DNA of 29,812 bases from CAZSLC01 sp964607675 (GCA_964607675.1 CAZSLC010000022.1:1-29812); one strand, 5' to 3'. Shown: positions 1 through 6,978, numbered from the stretch's first letter. Made by a program: numbers and translations. Notes: generated from the letters alone by a model not told the origin.

Positions 1-81
1 CTTCCTATAGTAAAAGTGGGGATCAATTTCGATAAAGAGACACATACACTTGGGGAGTGGAAGGTGTTACCCATCAATTGA
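1..81 (+). CDS. C-terminal fragment of a probable AAA-ATPase / PD-(D/E)XK nuclease-like protein
   Basis: Only the last 26 codons are present, in frame 1, ending in TGA at 79-81. The peptide contains KVGINFDKETHTLGEWKV, which resembles the usual C-terminal end of the large Bacteroidota family that pairs an N-terminal AAA-ATPase-like domain with a PD-(D/E)XK nuclease-like domain (often annotated as DUF1703-type ATP-binding proteins). That assignment rests on recalled similarity of a very short tail, so it is tentative. Such genes are common accessory genes of unknown role in this phylum. The gene converges with the minus-strand operon ending at 232. Confidence 0.5.
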   Translation, partial: LPIVKVGINFDKETHTLGEWKVLPIN

Positions 82-83
82 AT

Positions 84-248
84 TTATTTTTTCAAGTCTA
101 TTTGTTTGAAGTCAATAACTTCTCCATTAGAAGTTATCATATTCTTATCTCCATTATATATGGCAAAACACTGTTCTGATTTTGCACCAGATAATTTGCA
201 ATCCAAAGATTGTCCTTTATCATTTAGATCTCTATTCTCCGTAAGATA
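84..248 (-). other. Open reading frame without start, possible remnant or readthrough tail
   Basis: On the minus strand a frame stays open for 54 codons between a TGA (251-249) and a TAA (86-84). It overlaps the last codons of the calcineurin/PQQ gene in another frame. No plausible start lies near its 5' end; the only internal ATG is late, at about residue 37. The peptide reads like protein (SLDCKLSGAKSEQCFAIYNG, then MITSNGEVIDFKQ) but I do not recognise it. It could be chance, a decayed gene, or a tail cut off from the upstream gene by a frameshift. It contains a 9-bp hairpin at 115-137. Confidence 0.2.
115..137. other. 9-bp perfect hairpin between two convergent gene ends
   Basis: ATAACTTCT (115-123) and AGAAGTTAT (129-137) are perfect reverse complements around a 5-nt loop. 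The hairpin lies between the plus-strand gene ending at 81 and the minus-strand operon ending at 232, where a terminator would be expected. There is no T-run on either side, so it is not a canonical intrinsic terminator. It may stabilise 3' ends or be incidental. Confidence 0.4.
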
Positions 249-2031
249 TCAATGATACTCTCCCATCGAGTGTGGTGACTACCAATTGTTTGTCTGGGAG
301 TGGAATGATACAATTGATCAGAGCATGGGATACTCGATGTTTCCATACGATGTTGCCTGTCTGTGGGTCTAATGCTATTATAAAACCTTTATCTGTTGGG
401 ATAAATACGAAATCAGAGGTAGTAATTGGGGTGGGGGCTATTTCATAACCAAATGAACAATTTGAAGCCCATAATACCTCTCCCTTTGGACTCGTTGCGG
501 AAAATGCGAATACTGTGTCTTTCATCGTTTTTGTGTAAACAGTAGTGCCGTCATTTGAGATGCCGATAGATTCCCTTCCTCCTCTGTGCTGCCATATTGT
601 CTCCCCTTTAGCTGCATCTATTGCGTATGTTTTCCTTTCGGGGGTGACAATAAATATTTTATTGTCGCTTTTTACTGCCCATACTGCGGCTGGGGAATAC
701 ATGCGGCTTCCTTTGGTATTCCATTTCCACATGAGTTTGCCATTTTTCCTGTTGAAGGAGTAGAGAGTGTTTGCCCAGTCCCCAACAACTACTTGTTTTT
801 TGTCAACGAAGGCTTTTGATTCGATGAAGCCCTTTACATCTGCGAACTCCCACACTAATTTGCCTGTTTTTAGCTCTATGGCTCTGAAAACACCATCAGA
901 GGCACCAATATATATAATACCATCGAATATTGCAGGGGATGCCAATACGCTTTTGTTGCAGCCGAATGTCCATCTGGTCTCTCCGTTGTTGAGGTTGAGG
1001 CAGTAGATGGTATTGTCACAGGAGCCAACTACTACGGATTCTCCACTTATGGCGGGGGTCGAGAAGATTTTCCCCTTTGTTTTGTATTCCCAAAGTGGGG
1101 TGTGTCCCTCTAAACTGATGCATTTTATCACCCCAGATGTTGTGGCATATACTATTTTGTCACCATATACTGCTGCTGCTGATCCTATGTTTGTATCTTC
1201 TTGGATTGTCCATTTCTCTTTTACCTTTGGGTATTGACTGTTAACGGAGTAGTCTGCCCCTTTGTCGAGTGGTAGTGAGAACCATGGCTCCTTTGTTCCC
1301 CTTTCTGCAACTCTTTCCTGGATGGTTAGGAGCGAATTGGTGATGGTTACAATATTGTACCCTGCTCCCTCTTTGCCTCTTTCTTGGGATGATCTTCCAA
1401 GAATGCCAGGTATTCCGTCAAAATTGAGTTTTACATTGTTGTGCCAGTGGCCACCCATGGTCATTAAGGTGTTCCCTTTTTTGAGTATTTTGACTACTTC
1501 AAAGCAGTTAAGGACGGAGGAGTCCATTGGGTAGTGGTTGACGAAGATGATGGGCTTCTCTCTATCTGTATTGTTGATTAGTGAGTCTAACCATACAATG
1601 CTTTCCCTCGGAACGAGAGCAGGTGCCATTCTCATGTCGGGACCGCTGTTGCATCCGATAAATTTAATTCCCCCCTTTTCAAATTCAAAATGTTCATAAC
1701 CAAATACTTTAGAAAATGTATTGCATCCACTCTCGGACCATTTTGAATCGTGATTTCCAGCAACAATATAATATGGGTTGTGGAGTTGGTCAAGTATCCC
1801 CTTCGCCAATAAAATCTCTTTATCTGAGCCAAATTCTGTGATATCGCCAGCAAATATTGAAAATTGGATCTCTTTGTTGCTGTTAATGTCTTTTATACAT
1901 TGTTGTAGGTCTGTTATTGAATTTGAATTCTCGCTCAGATGAGTATCTGCTAAAAAAGCAAATTTTATCTCTTGTCCCCTTACGAGACTACAAATGATTG
2001 AAAGATACACTATTATGGCTATTTTTTTCAT
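232..2031 (-). CDS. Secreted calcineurin-like phosphoesterase fused to a PQQ-type beta-propeller
   Basis: The 599-aa product starts with a signal peptide (about residues 1-19, ending near VRGQ), so it should act in the periplasm or at the surface. Residues about 22-260 form a calcineurin-like metallophosphoesterase with the metal-binding series D29-x-H31, G62-D63, GNHD (92-95), N165-H166 and GHWH (194-197). Residues about 280-599 contain repeated blades of the type IYCLNLNNGETRW and IIALDPQTGNIVW, typical of PQQ-like propellers; these often serve as scaffolds and do not prove cofactor binding. The ATG at 2031 is chosen because a longer frame would run into the upstream gene ending at 2039. 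It is the last gene of the operon, 7 bp after the NusG-like gene. The substrate is unknown. Confidence 0.85.
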   Translation of the reverse strand: MKKIAIIVYLSIICSLVRGQEIKFAFLADTHLSENSNSITDLQQCIKDINSNKEIQFSIFAGDITEFGSDKEILLAKGILDQLHNPYYIVAGNHDSKWSESGCNTFSKVFGYEHFEFEKGGIKFIGCNSGPDMRMAPALVPRESIVWLDSLINNTDREKPIIFVNHYPMDSSVLNCFEVVKILKKGNTLMTMGGHWHNNVKLNFDGIPGILGRSSQERGKEGAGYNIVTITNSLLTIQERVAERGTKEPWFSLPLDKGADYSVNSQYPKVKEKWTIQEDTNIGSAAAVYGDKIVYATTSGVIKCISLEGHTPLWEYKTKGKIFSTPAISGESVVVGSCDNTIYCLNLNNGETRWTFGCNKSVLASPAIFDGIIYIGASDGVFRAIELKTGKLVWEFADVKGFIESKAFVDKKQVVVGDWANTLYSFNRKNGKLMWKWNTKGSRMYSPAAVWAVKSDNKIFIVTPERKTYAIDAAKGETIWQHRGGRESIGISNDGTTVYTKTMKDTVFAFSATSPKGEVLWASNCSFGYEIAPTPITTSDFVFIPTDKGFIIALDPQTGNIVWKHRVSHALINCIIPLPDKQLVVTTLDGRVSLISYGE

Positions 2032-2038
2032 GTTGGAT

Positions 2039-2509
2039 TTATTTTTTATCAAGATTGTTTTTTTCAATGCATACAATTGCATCAAGTGCTTCTATATAAA
2101 GGTATGAATATCTGTCGTTTATTTTGACTATTTTGCCTGATTGCTTTTCAAGTGGTCCGCTTAAAATATCAACTATGTCTCCTATCTGAATGATTTTACT
2201 TGTCTCTGTGCTCTTGACAAATTCAATGATTGCTTCAATCTCATTATCTTTTATTATTGCTGGTTTGCCATTGAAATATACTGCTCGAAGTACATGTGGG
2301 ACGTGAAGATATATCTCACTCAATTGATATTCCTGGCAGTTGACAAAAATATATGAATTAAAAAGGGGCAGTTCAACTATTTTTGTCCTGTCACTCCATT
2401 TTCGTTTGCTTTTGTAAACTGGAAGATATGCTCTGTATCCCTCTGAAACGAGCCTTTCCAATGATTTTTTTTCACATCTTGGTTTTGTATATAGTACGTA
2501 CCATTTCAT
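2039..2509 (-). CDS. NusG/UpxY-type specialised transcription antiterminator
   Basis: The 156-aa protein begins MKWYVLYTKPRCEKKSLERL, the classic start of an NGN domain (about 1-100), including the W-Y-x-L-Y-x-K-P/S-R-x-E-K pattern and PLFNSYIFV near residues 48-56. A KOW-like segment follows (about 108-141, with IGDIVDILSGPLEKQSGKI). It is shorter than housekeeping NusG and matches the UpxY/RfaH/LoaP group, which rides RNA polymerase to suppress termination in selected long operons. In Bacteroides, UpxY genes normally head capsule operons. Here it sits between ubiX and a phosphoesterase gene with no polysaccharide genes visible. It starts 6 bp after ubiX, so it is cotranscribed. The target operon is unknown. 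Confidence 0.85.
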   Translation of the reverse strand: MKWYVLYTKPRCEKKSLERLVSEGYRAYLPVYKSKRKWSDRTKIVELPLFNSYIFVNCQEYQLSEIYLHVPHVLRAVYFNGKPAIIKDNEIEAIIEFVKSTETSKIIQIGDIVDILSGPLEKQSGKIVKINDRYSYLYIEALDAIVCIEKNNLDKK

Positions 2510-2515
2510 ATTTTT

Positions 2516-3100
2516 CTATTTTAAAGGGGGGCAGTGCCATTGGTACTCTTTGCCCTGAGGTGGAAGGTCTAAAAAAGTGATAATTCTATGTGCAAACATA
2601 GTTGCCATATCTTCGATCGAACAAGGGTGATTGTAAAATGGGGGGGTAGCAGGAAAAATAGTGGCTCCACACTCAGATAGAGTGAGGAGGTTTTTTAAAT
2701 GAATAGAGTGAAGTGGGGCCTCTCTGGGGACAATTATTAACTTTTTACCCTCTTTTAGCTGCACATCTGCAATCCTCCCAATCAGATCAAGTGAGAGGCT
2801 TGAGGCGATTCTACCAACACTTCCCATGCTGCATGGGATAATTATCATTGCATCTGCTGGGGTGGAACCAGAGGCAAAAGGGGAGTGAAAATTAGAGTTG
2901 TCGAAGATTGTTAAATTGTAGGATGATGCAATGGATAGGGGATCCTCACCAAGCTCTTCTTTCCAGATGGAGATGGCGGTATCGGAGAAAATGAGACTGA
3001 TATCAATATCCCCTTTTATCGAGACAAGCTCTCTTATAAGGCATTTGGCATATATTGATCCACTTGCCCCACTTACTGCAACTACAATGCTTTTCATCAT
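2516..3100 (-). CDS. ubiX: UbiX/PAD1-family flavin prenyltransferase
   Basis: The 194-aa protein has the flavoprotein motif VAVSGASGSIYA (8-19), a central PCSMGSVGRIA segment and the C-terminal REAPLHSIHLKNLLTLSECG and PATPPFYNHP motifs typical of UbiX. UbiX uses dimethylallyl phosphate to prenylate FMN, making the prenyl-FMN cofactor of UbiD-type decarboxylases. Related UbiX/UbiD pairs act in late menaquinone steps of the futalosine pathway. A probable mqnE lies elsewhere in this window, so a quinone role is a reasonable inference, but no ubiD is visible. The start ATG overlaps the sirtuin stop as ATGA (3100-3097), implying translational coupling. A second ATG follows directly at 3097. Confidence 0.88.
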   Translation of the reverse strand: MMKSIVVAVSGASGSIYAKCLIRELVSIKGDIDISLIFSDTAISIWKEELGEDPLSIASSYNLTIFDNSNFHSPFASGSTPADAMIIIPCSMGSVGRIASSLSLDLIGRIADVQLKEGKKLIIVPREAPLHSIHLKNLLTLSECGATIFPATPPFYNHPCSIEDMATMFAHRIITFLDLPPQGKEYQWHCPPLK

Positions 3101-3783
3101 TTATTCTCCAGTATAATAGATTTGAACTTTTCCATTCCTATAGATGCTATTTCTTGGATTTGATTGTATTTACTATAGTTAACTTTAATAGGATTAGGAT
3201 CAATTAGATATAGAGGGACTCCTTCTTTAATATAGTTGATTAGCCCTGCGGCTGGATAGACTGCAAGGGATGTTCCAACTACAAGAAGGGTATCGCAGTC
3301 GCTGATAATCTCGGCAGCTTTTTCAATCATTGGTACAGCCTCCCCGAACCATACGATGTGGGGTCTTAGTTGAGTGCCACTTTTACTTAGATCCCCATAA
3401 TGTATATCGTCGTAGCCAATGTCGTAAATAGTGTTTTCATCATCAACACCCCTTGCTTTTGTCAGTTCTCCATGAAGGTGAATGACATTTGTGGAGCCAG
3501 CTCTCTCGTGAAGATTGTCGATGTTTTGGGTAATAACAGTAATATTGAGATATTTTTCAAGTTCGGCGATGGTTATATGTGCTTTATTTGGTTTTGCACT
3601 TTTTAAAGCTCTCCTTCTTTCATTGTAGAAATTGAGGACGAGTTTGGGATTCCTATACCATCCTTCAATGGATGCAACATCTTCAACAGGATATTGTTCC
3701 CAAAGTCCATTGCTGTCTCTGAATGTGTTTATTCCACTCTCTTTGCTGACTCCAGCACCTGTAAGAATTGCCAATTTTTTCAT
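3097..3783 (-). CDS. cobB: CobB-type NAD-dependent protein deacylase (sirtuin)
   Basis: The 228-aa protein carries the sirtuin core: GAGVSKESGINTFR (9-22), TQNIDNLHERAG (85-96), the catalytic histidine in HLHGE (H104), HIVWFGEAVP (142-151) and GTS (170-172). Y53 and R56 sit in FYNERRR, matching the Tyr/Arg pair of class III sirtuins that bind succinyl- or malonyl-lysine, so desuccinylase activity is inferred. The usual four zinc cysteines are absent; the only cysteine is C163. ATG 3783 is chosen because the Rossmann motif starts immediately after it; the open frame runs 32 codons further into the ATPase gene. Its ATG overlaps the ATPase stop by one base (TAATG). Confidence 0.88.
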   Translation of the reverse strand: MKKLAILTGAGVSKESGINTFRDSNGLWEQYPVEDVASIEGWYRNPKLVLNFYNERRRALKSAKPNKAHITIAELEKYLNITVITQNIDNLHERAGSTNVIHLHGELTKARGVDDENTIYDIGYDDIHYGDLSKSGTQLRPHIVWFGEAVPMIEKAAEIISDCDTLLVVGTSLAVYPAAGLINYIKEGVPLYLIDPNPIKVNYSKYNQIQEIASIGMEKFKSIILENK

Positions 3784-4862
3784 TATACAAAAAAATATTT
3801 TTTCAACCATAATTCGAATAGTGGATCTATTACAATAGGTTGATTGTTTGGACCAAAAGTAATTATCTCTTTTTTGCACAAGGCATCTTTGACCCTAATT
3901 AGATTTGCATTGGAATTGAGATTGTATTTTTCAACAATATTGATGGAGTTAATCTCTTTATCCTCTACGATAATAGCTTTAAGGTATGATAATTGGTAAT
4001 TTGTGAGGGCGAATATATTTTCTTGAAATCTTATAGAGTGGAGTTGTATCAATGAGTATATTGAATCATTGATTATCTGTTCGGTTAGGTACCCTTTTGT
4101 CAAATTGTAGCAAGATGAGGATAGTTGCCATAGGTACCAGGGGTGCCCCTTGATGGTATCATACATGGTGCCTGCAAATTCGGGGTTAACAACCCGTCCA
4201 ATGGAGAGGAATGTCTTTATTATATGCTCACTAACCTCTTTTTTATCAAGTGGAGAGAGGGTTATTGTCTCACCAAAATTTTTTAAAATATCTGAGAATT
4301 CGAAAATCTCTTTCATGGCATTGATAAGAGATCCTGTAATGATATATGAAGTGGAAATATCCTCACCCCATTTTTCTTCAATTAATTTTAAAAAGGAGTC
4401 ATATTTGTCAAAATGGAGGATGTTTTGGAACTCTTCAACATAGACCACAAGGTTAACCTTATAATCTGATGCGACTTTTTCCCCCAAGGAGAGTATTTCA
4501 CCCATTTGTTCTTGGCTAAGTTCATTATCATCAATTGAATGAAGATATTTATTAGTGAAAATATTCCATTCGTCAAGGGTGTTTGAAACACATGAAGCCA
4601 ATTGATTGGCATAATATTTTAAAAAGTCGTTGGAAGATCGAATATTCAATAATGAAATATGGCATAAAACAAATCTATATGATGTTCTTTGGAGAGTTTT
4701 AAAAGTTTGATAAACAAGAGAGCGTTTGCCTTTTTTTGGTGAGTCATAGATAATTGCGTTGCCCTTATTTCTGATAATATTAGCCAGAGAAGAGATTTCA
4801 TTTTTTCGTGACATAAAATTGACTCCTGTGACAAATTCGTTGTAATCAAAAGGTATATCCAT
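3783..4862 (-). CDS. P-loop ATPase-like protein of the archaeal-ATPase type, degenerate motifs
   Basis: The 359-aa protein begins MDIPFDYNEFVTGVNFMSRK, the typical opening of a Bacteroidota family of STAND-like/archaeal-type ATPases. The P-loop position reads SPKKGKRSLV (41-50): the first glycine is missing and Arg lies between the invariant Lys and Ser. The Walker B region reads VVYVEEFQNI (139-148) with Glu in place of the usual Asp. A sensor-like ITGS follows, and the C-terminal third looks like a winged-helix region (about 290-359). It is the first gene of the minus-strand operon and is coupled to the sirtuin by TAATG. Function is unknown; nucleotide binding is likely, hydrolysis uncertain. 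Confidence 0.7.
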   Translation of the reverse strand: MDIPFDYNEFVTGVNFMSRKNEISSLANIIRNKGNAIIYDSPKKGKRSLVYQTFKTLQRTSYRFVLCHISLLNIRSSNDFLKYYANQLASCVSNTLDEWNIFTNKYLHSIDDNELSQEQMGEILSLGEKVASDYKVNLVVYVEEFQNILHFDKYDSFLKLIEEKWGEDISTSYIITGSLINAMKEIFEFSDILKNFGETITLSPLDKKEVSEHIIKTFLSIGRVVNPEFAGTMYDTIKGHPWYLWQLSSSCYNLTKGYLTEQIINDSIYSLIQLHSIRFQENIFALTNYQLSYLKAIIVEDKEINSINIVEKYNLNSNANLIRVKDALCKKEIITFGPNNQPIVIDPLFELWLKKYFFV

Positions 4863-4881
4863 AACTTTTTTGTTTTATTTA

Positions 4882-4912
4882 CAAATATAGAAAAAAGAAA
4901 ATTAAACTAAAA
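4882..4912 (-). promoter_or_regulatory. Predicted promoter of the ATPase-sirtuin-ubiX operon
   Basis: On the minus strand TATATTTG (4889-4882) matches the Bacteroidota -7 element TAnnTTTG. Nineteen bases upstream lies TTTT (4912-4909), a three-of-four match to the -33 TTTG. Transcription would start about 15 bases before the ATG at 4862. It is divergent from the rplU promoter. Confidence 0.5.
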
Positions 4913-4925
4913 AAGATTAAAAATA

Positions 4926-4957
4926 TTTGCTTAAATAGATTGATTGTGTTATTTTTG
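4926..4957 (+). promoter_or_regulatory. Predicted promoter of rplU-rpmA
   Basis: TTTG (4926-4929) is followed after 20 bases by TATTTTTG (4950-4957), matching the Bacteroidota consensus TTTG-N19-TAnnTTTG with one extra spacer base. Transcription starting near 4964 would leave a leader of about 85 nt before rplU. Confidence 0.7.
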
Positions 4958-4978
4958 CAGTCCAAAATTTGTATAGAA

Positions 4979-5028
4979 GGCTGTTAAGCTATTGAATAAG
5001 AGTTATTTGAGAATAACCGCTTGCAGTC
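4979..5028 (+). ncRNA. Structured 5' leader of rplU, candidate ribosomal-protein leader
   Basis: GGCTGTTAAGC (4979-4989) can pair with GCTTGCAGTC (5019-5028), giving ten pairs including two G-U wobbles, with one bulged T at 4985. Inside it, GTTATT (5002-5007) and AATAAC (5012-5017) form a second hairpin with a TGAG loop. The structure sits between the predicted promoter and the rplU start, where autoregulatory r-protein leaders are found. Pairing is read by eye; I did not confirm a match to a known leader family. Confidence 0.45.
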
Positions 5029-5049
5029 ATAAACTTTTAAATAATTATT

Positions 5050-5358
5050 ATGTACGCAATTGTAGATATTGCAGGACAGCAATTCAAAGTTGAGAAAGGG
5101 AGAAAAATCTTTGTCCATCGTCTTGATGCAGAGGTTGGAGCATCTCTCAATTTCGAAAAAGTTTTATTAATGGACAACGAAGGTACCGTAAAGGTGGGAG
5201 CACCTTATGTGTCGGGAGCTTCTGTTAAGGCGTCTGTTGTAGATCACTTAAAGGGTAAAAAGGTAATCGTTTTCAAAAAGAAACGCCGCAAAGGTTATCA
5301 AAAAAGAAACGGTCATCGTCAATGTTTAACACAAATTCTTATTGAAGAAATTGCTTAA
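5050..5358 (+). CDS. rplU: 50S ribosomal protein bL21
   Basis: The 102-aa product starts MYAIVDIAGQQFKVEKGRKI, the standard bL21 N-terminus, and contains the basic RNA-binding block KKKRRKGYQKRNGHRQ near residues 76-91. Its length is normal for the family. bL21 binds 23S rRNA in the large subunit. It heads the rplU-rpmA operon, with a structured leader before it and rpmA 18 bp after it. Confidence 0.98.
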   Translation: MYAIVDIAGQQFKVEKGRKIFVHRLDAEVGASLNFEKVLLMDNEGTVKVGAPYVSGASVKASVVDHLKGKKVIVFKKKRRKGYQKRNGHRQCLTQILIEEIA

Positions 5359-5361
5359 TTA

Positions 5362-5370
5362 AAAGGAGAT
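5362..5370 (+). promoter_or_regulatory. Strong Shine-Dalgarno of rpmA
   Basis: AAAGGAGAT ends 6 bases before the rpmA ATG at 5377. Such a good anti-SD match is uncommon in Bacteroidota, where most genes, including most in this window, lack a clear SD. It fixes the rpmA start. Confidence 0.7.
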
Positions 5371-5376
5371 TAGATT

Positions 5377-5640
5377 ATGGCTCATAAAAAAGGTGTCGGT
5401 AGTTCAAAGAACGGACGTGAATCACATAGTAAACGATTAGGCGTTAAATTGTTTGGCGGTCAATCTGCCAAAGCTGGAAATATTTTAGTTCGTCAAAGAG
5501 GGACTGTTCATTGCCCTGGATTAAATGTTGGAATTGGAAAAGATCATACTCTATATGCACTTATTAATGGAGTTGTTACTTTTACAAGAAAGAAAAATGA
5601 CAAGTCGTATGTTTCGGTATTGCCTTTCCAGGCCGAGTAA
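5377..5640 (+). CDS. rpmA: 50S ribosomal protein bL27
   Basis: The 87-aa product begins MAHKKGVGSSKNGRESHSKR and contains GNILVRQRGT, both diagnostic of bL27, whose N-terminal tail reaches the peptidyl-transferase centre. There is no cleavable N-terminal extension of the kind seen in Firmicutes. It is cotranscribed with rplU and is followed by an intrinsic terminator at 5664-5692. Confidence 0.98.
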   Translation: MAHKKGVGSSKNGRESHSKRLGVKLFGGQSAKAGNILVRQRGTVHCPGLNVGIGKDHTLYALINGVVTFTRKKNDKSYVSVLPFQAE

Positions 5641-5663
5641 CATACCTAATTATGAATAATATT

Positions 5664-5692
5664 AGCCGGCCATTATTGTGACCGGCTTTTTT
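5664..5692 (+). terminator. Intrinsic terminator after rpmA, just before serS
   Basis: AGCCGG (5664-5669) pairs with CCGGCT (5682-5687), and a T-run reaches 5692. Two further pairs (C5671-G5680, A5672-T5679) can close the loop. It ends only 14 bases before the serS ATG, so serS either depends on readthrough or its promoter lies upstream of the hairpin. Confidence 0.8.
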
Positions 5693-5706
5693 AAATTTAA
5701 GCTAAT

Positions 5707-6978
5707 ATGTTAACTCTTAAATTGTTGAGAGAAAAGCCTGACTTCGTAATTGAGAGGTTGGCCGTGAAAAATTTTGATGCTAAAGAGATTGTTTATAGCA
5801 TCTTAGAACAAGATAAACTCAGACGCCAATATCAAACAGAACTTGATAGCACTTTGGCTGATCAAAAATTGAAAGCCAAGGAGATAGGTGCACTTATGCA
5901 GCAGGGCAATAGAAGTGAGGCAGATATTGTAAAGAGTGCCGTGGCTTCTTTAAAAGAACGCTCTAAAGAGCTTGAATCTCTTATGCAGCAGAGTCAAAGT
6001 AAACAAGATGAATTGTTGGTACTCCTTCCCAATTTGCCAATTGATATCGTCCCTAATGGCAAGGGGGCAGAGGACAATATTGTTGTGAAAAGAGGGGGAG
6101 AAATACCCCATCTTGGTGCAGAGGCACTTCCTCACTGGGAACTGACAAAAAAATATGACATCATAGATTTTGACCTTGGGGTAAAATTGACTGGAGCTGG
6201 TTTTCCTGTTTATAAGGGGAAAGGGGCCAGGATACAGAGGGCTTTGATTCAATATTTCCTCGACTTCAATACGGAGGCTGGCTATTTGGAAATAGAACCT
6301 CCGATTATGGTTAATGAAGCTTCTGGCTTTGGAACTGGGCAGCTCCCTGATAAAGAGGGACAAATGTATTTTGCATCCCTTGATAAATTTTATTTGATTC
6401 CTACCGCTGAGGTGCCAGTTACCAATATCTATAGGGATGAAATTGTATCTGTAACAGAGCTTCCAATTAAGATGACGGCATATACACCTTGTTTCCGCAG
6501 GGAGGCAGGTTCATATGGAAAAGATGTTCGAGGTTTGAACAGACTTCATCAATTCGACAAAGTGGAAATAGTTCAGATCTCCCGTCCTGAGGATTCTGCA
6601 GCAGCCCTTGATGGAATGGTTGCCCATGTTGAACAATTGGTTAGCTCTCTGGGACTCCCCTACCGAATTTTGAGACTTTGTGGTGGTGATATGAGTTTTA
6701 CCTCAGCTATCACTTATGATTTTGAGGTATTCTCTTCGGCGCAAGAGAGATGGCTTGAGGTTAGTTCTGTATCCAATTTTGAGTCTTTCCAAGCAAATAG
6801 GCTAAAACTACGATACCGAGACGAAGATGGTAAAATACAGCTGGCACACACTCTTAATGGCAGTTCTCTTGCTCTTCCTCGAATTCTTGCAGCAATTTTG
6901 GAGAATTACCAAAAAGAGGATGGAATAGTTGTCCCTGATGTTCTTAGAAAATATACCCATTTCGATATTATTTCTTAA
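5707..6978 (+). CDS. serS: Seryl-tRNA synthetase
   Basis: The 423-aa product has an N-terminal coiled-coil arm (about 25-110) that grips the long variable arm of tRNA-Ser. A class II catalytic core follows, with motif 2 (CFRREAGSYGKDVRGLNRLH) and motif 3 (HTLNGSSLALPRILAAILEN). It charges tRNA-Ser (and tRNA-Sec where present) with serine in the cytoplasm. Length is normal. It follows rplU-rpmA, a common gene order in this phylum, but a terminator hairpin separates it from them. Confidence 0.97.
   Translation: MLTLKLLREKPDFVIERLAVKNFDAKEIVYSILEQDKLRRQYQTELDSTLADQKLKAKEIGALMQQGNRSEADIVKSAVASLKERSKELESLMQQSQSKQDELLVLLPNLPIDIVPNGKGAEDNIVVKRGGEIPHLGAEALPHWELTKKYDIIDFDLGVKLTGAGFPVYKGKGARIQRALIQYFLDFNTEAGYLEIEPPIMVNEASGFGTGQLPDKEGQMYFASLDKFYLIPTAEVPVTNIYRDEIVSVTELPIKMTAYTPCFRREAGSYGKDVRGLNRLHQFDKVEIVQISRPEDSAAALDGMVAHVEQLVSSLGLPYRILRLCGGDMSFTSAITYDFEVFSSAQERWLEVSSVSNFESFQANRLKLRYRDEDGKIQLAHTLNGSSLALPRILAAILENYQKEDGIVVPDVLRKYTHFDIIS

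Noticed and set aside
2032..2085. 18-codon upstream extension of the calcineurin/PQQ gene
   Set aside because: It overlaps the end of the NusG-like gene and puts charged residues before a normal signal peptide beginning at the ATG at 2031.
3783..3879. N-terminal extension of the sirtuin frame by 32 codons
   Set aside because: The extension lies wholly inside the ATPase gene and has no sirtuin similarity; the ATG at 3783 directly precedes the Rossmann motif and overlaps the ATPase stop.
3097..4862. ATPase plus Sir2 as an antiphage defence pair
   Set aside because: The sirtuin is a small canonical CobB-type deacylase with the class III Tyr/Arg pair and sits with ubiX; no effector, nuclease or toxin domain is visible, so defence is not supported.
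5950..6363. 137-codon open frame antisense to serS
   Set aside because: It lies inside a clear seryl-tRNA synthetase gene and resembles no known protein.
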